This document shows, in pieces, positions 55,068 to 64,000 of a DNA stretch of 64,000 nt (the first letter of the stretch is position 1; every line of letters starts with the position of its first letter). This DNA comes from Utricularia gibba (taxonomy: Eukaryota > Streptophyta > Magnoliopsida > Lamiales > Lentibulariaceae). Where the stretch lies: the NCBI GenBank assembly GCA_002189035.1, contig CM007990.1, forward strand, positions 4,278,001 through 4,342,000, read 5' to 3'. Under the pieces are notes generated by a model. That model saw nothing but the letters and a program-made list of their open reading frames with translations. It was not told the origin of the DNA and did not search any database. Both the position numbers and the translations under genes were made by a program.

Positions 55068-58000
55068 CTACAAAGCACGGATATGTGTGATTTATACTTT
55101 CTACCTATTGGATACGTACCTGATACACGGGTACACGGATACGTTTGGATACTTTGATATTATTAAAAAAAATTATAAAATATATTAAATGCTTTTATTA
55201 TTTCAAAAAGTCACTTTAATACAACTCCCACACAATTGTTGCGAAAACTAGAGAATCGGGTACGGTAAACATTCGATGAAAGGGCTTTACAAGCAGCATT
55301 AGCCTTCTTCACTCATGAGATATTGATGGATTAAGCTTTCACCCATTGCAATAGACTTCTAATTTTTGAATTAGTTACCCATTTTATTTAGAGTTTTGTA
55401 TTAGGGTTTTTAAGGAATGCATAGATTTATTTTTTCATCATATCTATTATTTTTTTCAGAAATCATGACTCAAGAGAATAGAGATTCAGATTTTATAAAT
55501 TTGGAAGAAATTGCAGTTGAATCTGGAAAAAATATTGATGAGGATGATGATGATAAATGACCTTTATGGGCATATGTTGAAGAGAAAAGAAGCAAGGGGA
55601 TAAAGGTGGAAATTCAACCTTGAGGTGTTATTTGTGCTTTAAGGTTTTCATATGATCATATTCTAGAGTAAAAGCACATTTGTTGAAGTTACCTTGCAAT
55701 GGGGTTTCTATTTGCAAAAAAATTACGGGACCTCAAATTGAAGAACTGCAAAAGATGGAGAAAGAAGCTGTAATAAAGAGGCAAACACCCAGAACTAATA
55801 CAGTGGAAATTGGTAATAGCTCGCCTGCAACTTAAGCCTCTTTTAATTTGCATTTATCACCATCTAGTTCTTTGGAAGTACATAAAAGAAAGACATCCAT
55901 GTAGTTGAAGATAGATGATGTTTTTAATACAATGATATTAAATGCAGAGCAATTGAATGTCATTATTGCTAGAATGTTTTACTCTGCCAACCTTTCATTT
56001 CATCTTGCAAGGAATTCATACTATGTTGAGGCTTTTTCTATGGCAGCATCAAGAACAATTCCAGGTAAATTATATCTTTTTTAAAATAATATTATTTCAT
56101 CTTATATATTTTTTATTATATTAATCTTTTGAATTGTAGGTTACAAGCCACCTAGATATAATAAGTTGAGGACTACTCTTTTAAAAAATGAAAGAGCACA
56201 TATTGAGAAAGCATTAGCCCTACTCAAAATACTTGGAACTCTTTAGAAGTAATTTTGACATGTGATGGATGGACCGATCCACAAAAAAGTCCTTTGATAA
56301 ATTTTATAGCTTTGAATGAGGGTGGAGCAATGTTCATTAAAGCTGTGAATTGTGAATCAAAATTCAAGAATAGTGAATATGTTGCTTCATTAATTAAAGA
56401 TACTATTAAACAAATTGGCCCATCAAGGGTAATACAAGTTGTTACGAATAATGCAAAGGTGTGTAGAACTGCTGGTCAAATTATTGAGAGAAAATATCCT
56501 AAGGTTTGGTTTATTTTATTAATTATAATTTGATTTGATGATTTGTTTTAATATTTTTTACTTTTGCTTTGTAAATTAGTTATATTGTTTTTCTTTTTCA
56601 GATCTTTGGGACTCCTTGTATTGTGCACACTTTAAATCTTGTTCTCAAAGATATTTGTGTACCAAAACAAAAGGATCCAATCAGGTATGATGCATGCAAA
56701 TGGATTTCTGATATCACAAGTAGAATGATGATGATTAAGCATTTTATTACTAATCATTGCATGAGGTTGTTCTTATTCAAGAAATATTCAAAGTTTAAGC
56801 TTTTGAATGTTGGTGAAACAAGGTTTGACTCGGTTGTAATTATGATTAGAAGATTTGTTTTACTTAAAAAAGAGCTGAAGGCTTTGGTGATCAGTGAGGA
56901 TTGGTGTGAGTATCAAAATGATAATGTTGCAAAAGCTAGAGAAGTGGGAGATGTTTTATTAAATTATTCTTTTTGGAATTCTGTTGAGTATATACTCTCT
57001 TTCACAAATCTTATTTATGAGATGTTGAGATTATGTGATACAAATGAAGCAAGTTTACATCTGGTTATTGGAATGTGGGATTCTATTTGTATGAAAGTTA
57101 AAGAAGCGATATACACTTATGAGCAAAAGCATTCAGATGAGGAAAGTTCTTTTTGACGTGTTGTGGAGTTGGTGCTATTAAAAAGAAGAGGTGATAGTTT
57201 GACACCATTGCATGTATTGGCTCACACTTTAAATCCAAAGTATGCTTTGGATATTCAAATTATATTTAATAGATATGTTTAAAGTTATTTAAAAATTAAT
57301 GATAACTTTGTTTGATATTATGATAATTTACTTTTTTTATAGAGTTACACAAAAGAATGTAAGAATGAACATACTTATTTTCCGGATGTTGCAAAAGATA
57401 AAGAATTAACACGTTCAAGACGATAATTTGTTGAGCGTTATTTCTCTATTCAAGAAAAACGATTGGATGCATATGGTGAGATTGCTAACTTTGTGGGTTG
57501 CTTATCTGATTTTGGTATCACTGATGCCATGGTTGGAAGGTTAAAGATGAAACCAATTGTGTGGTGGGTTACTTTTGGGATAGAAACACCTATCATTCAA
57601 ACCTTAGCAATGAAAATACTTGGTCATGTTTCATCTTCTTCAGTTTGTGAGAGAAATTGGAATACCTACAAGTTCATACATTCAACAAAAAGACACAAAT
57701 TAGCAGATGAAAGAGCTGAAGATCTTGTGTTTATTCACAGTAATTTACGTCTTCTATCAAGATTTTCAGATAAGTATCATGTTGGTGAGAACAAATTATG
57801 ATATATTATGGAAGATGTATTTGAAGCAGTTAATGTTAGCATTTTGGAGAATGTAACTATTTCATTGGATGAACCTGAATTTGAAATGGAGGAATTGGAA
57901 TTAATGTTCAATAAGATATGAGTAGACATTGAAGGAGTTGATATGAAAAAAAGTATTATAACTTTGTTATGTATTTGATCATTTGAAATTTAACTTTGAA

Positions 58001-58170
58001 TTTAGTATGTTTTAATTATTGATATTTTAGTAAGATTTTGTTTTTGTATTAATAAAAATATTAAATTTTAATTAAATGTATCTATTCTAATACGATATTT
58101 TTAAATTTGTCGTATCCGTATCTCCGTATCGATATCCCTACTAATACGCATCAGTACCCATGGTTTGTAG
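55068..58170 (+). mobile_element. hAT superfamily DNA transposon, complete but inactive
   Basis: A 3,103-bp element bounded by 8-bp target duplications. Its ends form an imperfect terminal inverted repeat: CTACAAAGCACGGATA at 55068 against CTACAAACCATGGGTA read inward from 58170, 13 of 16 identical. Subterminal regions repeat TACGGATACG/GATACG words on both ends (55128-55150 and 58090-58135), as hAT transposase-binding regions do. Inside lies a decayed transposase in plus orientation. The perfect target duplication suggests insertion is not extremely old. It separates the DeSI gene from the acyl-CoA oxidase pseudogene. Confidence 0.9.
55465..57801 (+). pseudogene. hAT transposase, degenerate
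   Basis: Segments in order: an acidic N-terminus (MTQENRDSDFINLEEI, 55465) broken by a TGA at about 55558; a BED-type zinc-finger region whose CYLCFKVF and LLKLPCNGV pieces (about 55620-55720) need frame changes; a DUF659 block (TCDGWTDPQKSPLINFIALN, 56255-56530) with a probable small intron after it; the central RNase H-like region (CIVHTLNLVLKDIC, LNVGETRFDSV, 56610-57153), ended by a TGA; and the hAT C-terminal dimerisation domain (WWVTFGIETPIIQTLAMKIL, SSSSVCERNWN, 57538-57801). Multiple stops and frame changes mean it cannot make a full protein as given. Confidence 0.88.
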
Positions 58171-58178
58171 TGTATGAT
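58171..58178. repeat. Target site duplication, right (TGTATGAT)
   Basis: An exact copy of 55060-55067 directly after the right end of the hAT element. Confidence 0.9.
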
Positions 58179-58328
58179 TGCCGGCGTCCGCTATCACCGG
58201 TTTCTTTCAAGAACTGATAACGATCGGAAAGCGTTATCGGTTTAAAGGGGGCAAACCCGGTTTCTTTTACTCTTGAGTTGCACTTTTCTTCAGTGTTGAT
58301 TGCAGGGGCGCTGTATCATTTGCTCATC

Positions 58329-59856
58329 ATGGTGGGCGTAGAATATCTGGCCACGAGAGGAGGAAGGCCGATTTCGATTTCCAGGCAATGGCGATTGTGT
58401 GGAAAGGCTTACGCCACGTCTTTGATGTTCCTGATCGCATTTCCGAACTCGTCGCTAACGATCCTGTAAATCATTTCACCCCCTGATATGCTTCAGATTT
58501 TGCTTGTGCTTTTCAGTAACCGAAGCTGGGAATGCTTTTTGACGAACTTGGTAGTTTAGTGTAGTATGGAGTGTTTTTCTTGGTTGGTAGTTTAGAGACT
58601 TTCTTTTACCTGAGCGCCAGCAGATCTACGTCCGGATTGTAATGTGCGTTGCCAGCAATAATTTTCCGGCATGTCTTCGAGTAAAATCTGAATGGAATTT
58701 GCTGTAAGTGGGAACGAGTAACATTTTTTAATCATCATTTTCTCTTTTATGGAGTCCTTTTTCTCTAAATTTTTTCAATGTTTGTCCATGTTTTCATGTA
58801 GGTACTCAAGAAAGATAACAGGGCTATGCTTTCTAGAAAGGAGCTGTTCAAGAATACTCTCAGGATCGCTGCTCATGCATGGAAACGGATTACTGAGCTT
58901 CGGTTGTCAGGCGAAACCTCCTCTGAGACTTTGAAGAGGTTTTAACTTTTTTTATTCACCAGTCTACTCTTTTATTTTTCATGTTTTTAGAGGAAGAGGC
59001 ATCCCAGTTGAGGTTCTTTATTGGTGAGCCAGCCTATACAGATTTTCTCTGGGTATTTTCGTTCATTTATCTCTTTGGGAGTATGCTGATCTTCCCTCAT
59101 GTACTATCTTGTGTTTAGGGAATGGTCATATCAGCCATGGGTTAAATGTACAAGGTCTGTTTGAAAATAAACAAATCAAATCTAGTAGAAACTGGCTCTC
59201 GAAAACATCATGCGAATGTGCTAAGCAATTGATATTTCACAAGGAAAGAGGCATTTTGCCTTCCCTGTTAGCTTAGTGCCTTGTCCAGGCTTCGCAGAGT
59301 TGTCACCTGATTTGGTTGAGACTGCAACTGCCATTGCCAGCTTATCATCGTATCCAAGTAAGACCTTTAGTACTCCTATTTCGTGCATTCAGCTGGTTTG
59401 GTATTGATTGTTTGGTCTGAATGATTTGATTCATGCTGCATTTGTGCTGTAGGTTTATCAAACTACTCCATCAAGACACTCCTGGTGAAGATGTGAACCA
59501 GCAATTAGAAGCACTCTGGCATTTACAGTCTCTCCCTTGTACAAAAACACCAAGGGCGAGTTCCTTGCAACTGGCATTTGCAGGCAGCGCTGGCAAACGA
59601 TCAGCCCAGATGGCTGTACACCAAGGGTTGTCTTCTCCCTCATCGATGCGTATCCCAGATTCGTCCCAATGCCATCTCCCTCATCGATGCCTTCAACTAC
59701 ACTGAGCATTTCCATGGGCACTATGACGGAAATGTTTATCCCAAGTTGTGCGAAGAAGCGTGGGAGTATCCATTGAACGAAACGGCCGTGCCCGACGGGT
59801 ATCGCGAGTACGTGAGGCCCCTGATCAAGCAGCAACTCCACTCTGCAATAATGTGA
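58329..59856 (+). pseudogene. Peroxisomal acyl-CoA oxidase (ACX1-like) pseudogene with the middle missing
   Basis: The 5' exons match the N-terminus of ACX1: 58329-58465 (MVGVEYLA, then KADFDFQAMAIVWKGLRHVF after a one-base gap at 58351-58352), 58802-58938 (AMLSRKELFKNTLR, AHAWKRITELRL), 59013-59052 (FFIGEPAYTDFLW) and a piece from 59119 (GMVISAMG) that hits TAA at 59143. Only about 145 bases later the C-terminal exons begin: 59289-59357 (GFAELSPDLVE) and 59453-59856 (GEDVNQQLEAL, ALANDQPRWLYT, IRPNAISLIDAFNYT, YDGNVYPKLCEEAWEYPLNE). Roughly 450 residues, including the FAD and substrate sites, are absent. The tail has further frame changes, an 11-residue insertion, and ends SAIM instead of a peroxisomal targeting tripeptide. 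Confidence 0.8.
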
Positions 59857-60857
59857 TCATGTCGAAGGAAGGAAGTCTATTATAATATATTTAGTGATTT
59901 CCGGAAATGTTAAACGTTCAGCAAATCATTTTTATTTTTATGAAAATCACTTTTATTTTGAGTTATATGTTGTGAAAATTATTTTAAGGAAGCTTCGTTT
60001 CTTTATGAAAACTCAATAACGAAATTTATGTAATCATTTTCGTAAATCAATAAAAATGATCTTACTTGTTTCTGTAAATATTCACATGATATTTTCGAAA
60101 ATTAAGTTATTAAATTTTTATTATATTTGTATTTATTTATGTGAAATCTTAATATTAAAATAAATATTATAAATTATATTTTAAATCATTTTTGAAAATA
60201 ACATAGATTTATTCATTTCCGTTTCTGAAAAAAATGAAAAATAAGATTACTTATTTATGAAATATTTATATCATTTTCGAAAATACCACATCTATCATTT
60301 CCTCAACCAACTTTAGCTCTAACTTCATTTAACTGGTTTGTGTATTTCTGTGTATTTAACAAGTCGGGTATGTGCATTGCTTCTGATTCCAGTTGCTATT
60401 CTCGTTTCGCCTTCTCCGTTTGGATCCAACTTCCCTAACAGAAATTAAACGTTCATCAGAATTTGCAGCAGAGCAGCTTCATTCCTTAAAATTCATTCAA
60501 GAATACGGAGACATTGACCATAGAGCCACGGGTTTTGACGCCGCCGCCTGTGGATGAATCCGTTGGAGAAGACGGATCTGGTAAGGCGGGGCACTGGGTG
60601 TTGGTCGGAGGTGGCGGTTTCCAAGAACACCCCACCGCAGGTTAATGAATCTTCACCGTGGATCAAGATTCATATTTAACATCAATCAATACGCCCGCGT
60701 TTTCTTTTTGGAAATAATGAGGGTGACACTTGCCGCTCACGTTTCACGCACACAAAGGTGATAGTGCGTGTTGTCTCTTCCCGGATCCGCGCAATCACCG
60801 GCCCTTGAATTGGAGTTAATGTGATTAGTGAATTGATAGGGCGAGCCCGCTGCCGCC
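59857..60857. other. Intergenic spacer
   Basis: AT-rich DNA to about 60330 with repeated TTTTCGAAAAT/CATTTTC words, then GC-richer promoter and leader sequence of the deformylase gene. No other gene is seen. Confidence 0.55.
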
Positions 60858-62881
60858 ATGAATCTCCTTGAAAGAGTTTCCTCACGGCACTTGCCACCTT
60901 TTCTCCAATCTGTGAACAGGGGATTCCAATCTCTGAATTTGCAAGGAGATAAAGTGGGAAGCATCAATTCCAGTGCTCTCATTCACGGAATCCATGTTCT
61001 CCATTGCCCGGTAATCCCTTCTACTTTTTCTATGCGTTGTTTTCAAATGGGCCATCTTCAAAGAATATGATTCGGATGAGTATGCGTGCGCTTTTGTTAA
61101 ATGTGGTAATATCCCATTAGGAATTAGTTAGGATCATCTTTAGCATTTGGGGGCGTCGTCTGCAGATAAGTCATCTTTAGCCTTTATGTACTGGCTCCTA
61201 TCCTCGGCACTACACAAAGGGTAGGGTGTGATGGTAGCCTGTCAGTGCAGTTAGATATTATGCTTACTAGGTGTACCTGAAGTCATTTAATGTCTAATGC
61301 TGGAGTGTTGAATCAGCTGCTGTGGGGGAGCTGTTGGAATCTTGAGCTTATGGTATTTCACTTCAACAGGATGTAGTTGGAATAGTCTCTAAAATATCAG
61401 AATGCATCGCTTCAAGGAGCGGGAGTATTTTTAATGCAGAAATATTTGTGCCTGAGAAAGCAAATATTTTCTACTCCAGAAGGTACACTGCTTGTTCTCC
61501 GATTCCATTGTATCTGTACTGAATTTGGCTTTTTCGATATTTCAAATGGTAGTGCATGGCGCTAGAACTGATATTTTCCCAATAAATAGATCAGGAACAA
61601 GACATCTTTTTTATTTTCTTGCTACTATTCGATGCTGTGTGGTCACTTGCACGAGTATTTTTGTAGTGAGTTTGTCTATGATCCTGCGAAGTGGCCAAGG
61701 GAACAAATGACTGAAGATTTCTTAAAGCTTGCTAAGAAGTTCAACTCATTTAGATCTGTTGTCCGTGTGCCCTGTCTTGATCCTAGATACAAGATTGCAG
61801 TTCTTGCATCTAAGCAGGTATGGATCGGGGCATGTGATAACCAGCTCATGCAACTAATAGAGATGCCTGTCTTTTTTACGGTAGCCTTTTTTTGCCAACG
61901 CTAGGATCATTGCCTTGTTGACTTGCTCCATGGATGGCAAGATGGAAGATTTCCTTTTGACATCAAAGCTGTGGTGAGGTAATAATAGAATTATTTTGAC
62001 GTCTTACAGTTTGTAACTGAGTTTACAATGTGATGCACTAAACTAATAGCACAAGTTACACCTTTAGCAATCATGAAAGAGGCGCCAACACCCATGTGAT
62101 CCGCTTTCTGGAAAGGCATGGAATTCCCTATCACTATTTAGACACAACTAACAAACATAAGCGAGAAGCGGAGATCTTGCACTTGGTTGAGGATACAGAC
62201 TTCCTTGTACTTGCTAGATACATGCAGGTAAACAGATTTGTCCCTTCTTACATCATTGCAGATTCTAGTTGAGGCCATAACATCAATGTCCTTCATTTGA
62301 ACTTTCACTTTCACCCTTCTGGTGCAAATTACCGTATTTGCATCCAGTTTCCTGAGTTTCCCCTTCTGTTCTTGACTCCATCAGCACAGTAATTACCTGT
62401 TAATTTGCTGCAGATTCTCTCAGGAAATTTCTTAAGCAGCTACGGGCGGGATATCATTAATATTCATCATGGGCTGCTGCCTTCCTTCAAGGGTGGGAAA
62501 CCATGTAAACAGGTTAAATTTGCATAGTTCTATTTCAAGAACTTGATAATGTACATATGACTTGCTGTCTAATTTCCCCAGGCCTTCGATGCTGGTGTGA
62601 AGCTGATTGGTGCAACAGCTCATTTTGTTACTGAACAACTTGATGAAGGTCCCATCATCGAGCAGATGGTAATCCTTCTACTCATTCTGATGTTCTCTTT
62701 TCCTAGCACTGCTGATTCGAACCACTTCTGTTAGGTTGAGAGAGTTTCCCACAGAGATACTCTAAGGTGTTTCATACAGAAGTCGGAGAACTTGGAGAAG
62801 CAATGCCTTGCCAAAGCAATAAAATCATACTGCGAGTTGCGAGTTTTGCCCTACGATGACAACAAAACAGTTGTCTTTTGA
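60858..62881 (+). CDS. Formyltetrahydrofolate deformylase (10-FDF, PurU-like)
   Basis: A mitochondrial enzyme that hydrolyses 10-formyl-THF to THF and formate, supporting photorespiratory one-carbon flux. Eight exons: 60858-61010, 61370-61482, 61667-61817, 61905-61978, 62068-62227, 62414-62512, 62582-62668, 62735-62881, giving 327 residues with all phases agreeing. The N-terminus ([20 protein letters not shown]) reads as a mitochondrial presequence. An ACT domain follows ([20 protein letters not shown]). The formyltransferase-fold domain shows [20 protein letters not shown], then [19 protein letters not shown] and [20 protein letters not shown] with the Asn-His-Asp catalytic set. It is like Arabidopsis PURU1/PURU2. 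The frame is intact. Confidence 0.95.
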
Positions 62882-63364
62882 TCAGCAAAACAGCATCAGG
62901 TATGCTATTACCTTCAAAAGTTGAGGTATCAAATCCTTCATTTTCAGAATACCAGAGTGTTGGCTAACAAGCTAATTTTTTAGCTGAAAACGCGAAAGCA
63001 AATGCAGCCAAAACAGATGTTGCTGAAGAGAGCACACCCCTTAAACTCGACTTCTTTTGAGCAACTCAAGTTTTTCTCCCATGTCCTTCACCTCGTCCCT
63101 TCCATCCTGAACAAGTCGATTATCGTTTCCATTTCCATAGCGAATGGTTTTACCTCCTTATTTGTCTGAAATGGCACATCAATGCCATCTTTCATCTCCT
63201 TTTTTGCAGAAAGCTGTTGTGTTCCTCAGCATGGTTAGAATCATCGCAGTCCTGGCATCAGCCAGTTAGACTTCACCCTTCTTTGATTTGGTTTCCGTTT
63301 GGAAAGCACTCACCATGTTTTCCATTGGGCGTAACCCAGTTTCCAGAATCCCCAGATGTACCTT
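62882..63364. other. Deformylase 3' region and spacer
   Basis: This holds the probable 3' untranslated region and a second non-coding stretch. A minus-strand continuation of the coiled-coil gene is possible but stops are frequent. Confidence 0.45.
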
Positions 63365-64000
63365 CTACTCTTCTTTTTCATCAAAAACGGCATTCCCCAT
63401 AGCTTCTGCTTCCACTGCAGTCTCAATTTCAGCCGTAAGGTCATCACTCTCACTTCTCAATGCTAAAGCTTTCTGCCCCTCCCCATCAAGGAATGTTTTC
63501 ATGGCATCCCTCTGAGATTCAAGATCCTCGAACTTGCACCTGTAGTGACCAACATTACCTTGCAAGTTCTTCACGCTTTCAGCGTCAACCACAAGGCGTT
63601 CTTCCAAAGTAGAAACAAGAGCTCTTTGCCCACCTTCAGGGTCTCGTTATTGAACCACATCGCTATGCAATCTGGCATTTTCCTGAAGTATATCCTTGTC
63701 GTGAACCACTGCGCCTTTGCTTTTTCCAAATCCATCTCTGTTGCAGCTTTGCTCTCAGACAACTGATTGGCCCTGTCCCAGGCCAGTCTTTTTTCTGCTG
63801 CCAATTGATCAATCTCATTCCCCAGCTTCATGAACATCATGCCACTTTCACTGATCCTTTTCTTGTCTCAGCCACAGCAGCAACCAATTCCCTCTCATGC
63901 CTCATCAATTCGATCGTCATTCCTGTGTGTTCATGAATGACTGTCCTCAGAGACTCTTTTCTTTGCTTTACTACATCCTTCAGCTCTTCAATCTACTGTC
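63365..64000 (-). CDS. Coiled-coil protein, partial (runs off the window), several apparent frameshifts
   Basis: On the minus strand the sequence encodes a nearly continuous coiled coil that enters from the right edge: IEELKDVVKQRKESLRTVIH, then ISESGMMFMKLGNEIDQLAA, ANQLSESKAATEMDLEKAKA, ALVSTLEERLVVDAESVKNL and CKFEDLESQRDAMKTFLDGE, ending FDEKEE at 63365. The pieces lie in different frames, with breaks near 63858-63861 (T4), about 63710, about 63650 and about 63626; at least three are cured by one added base. No catalytic domain is visible and I do not recognise the family. It may be a microtubule-, kinetochore- or plastid-type filament protein; this cannot be decided from the visible part. 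Confidence 0.6.

Noticed and set aside
59589-59660. A 35-base intron in the ACX tail
   Set aside because: It is far below plant intron size and the segment is better explained as a local duplication.

Overview
This is a nuclear segment of a flowering plant, most likely a eudicot. Genes are split by short GT-AG introns with TTTTGCAG-type acceptors, intergenic DNA is very AT-rich, and the products are land-plant families: auxin response factor, PPR, VQ motif, beta-expansin, CHX antiporter, hAT transposon. The order ARF3, BAC1, ASY4, AGP30-like, VQ appears to run in step with Arabidopsis loci AT2G33860 to AT2G33780 (locus numbers from memory), which supports a eudicot. I see no tRNA, rRNA, CRISPR or prokaryotic feature.

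Layout. 0-1.2 kb: a plant coiled-coil protein. 1.5-7 kb: an ORF-poor GC island, then AT-rich spacer. 7.2-10.1 kb: ARF3/ETTIN with both tasiR-ARF sites and a leader full of upstream AUGs. 10.4-12.5 kb: an intronless PPR gene and a small conserved protein. 13.2-16 kb: a tandem pair of NFD6-like genes. 16.5-23.2 kb: a NECAP-like endocytic adaptor, the mitochondrial carrier BAC1 and a tRNA dihydrouridine synthase. 27.4-36.8 kb: a DUF506 protein, a Cys-rich membrane protein, a histidine phosphatase, glutaredoxin S17 and the meiotic axis protein ASY4. 37.7-44.9 kb: a beta-expansin, an Ole e 1/AGP30-like wall protein and a VQ protein. 46-49.4 kb: decayed DNA with an oleosin remnant and a solo LTR. 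49.7-54.1 kb: a CHX antiporter and a DeSI-type protease. 55-58.2 kb: a complete but dead hAT transposon with perfect 8-bp target duplications. 58.3-59.9 kb: an acyl-CoA oxidase pseudogene that has lost its middle. 60.9-64 kb: formyltetrahydrofolate deformylase and the end of a coiled-coil gene.

Genes here mostly act independently. ARF3 (organ polarity), NFD6-like proteins, ASY4 (meiosis), the expansin and the Ole e 1 protein share reproductive or growth roles, but there is no operon-like logic. The closest gene-gene links are two head-to-head pairs (NECAP/BAC1 and GRXS17/ASY4) and several tail-to-tail pairs.

Sequence quality matters: at least nine conserved genes-internal breaks are each cured by one extra base, usually in a homopolymer. 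The simplest reading is uncorrected single-base deletions in a long-read assembly, so these breaks should not be taken as pseudogenes without reads or RNA evidence. Exon coordinates given below were checked by reading phase across every junction.
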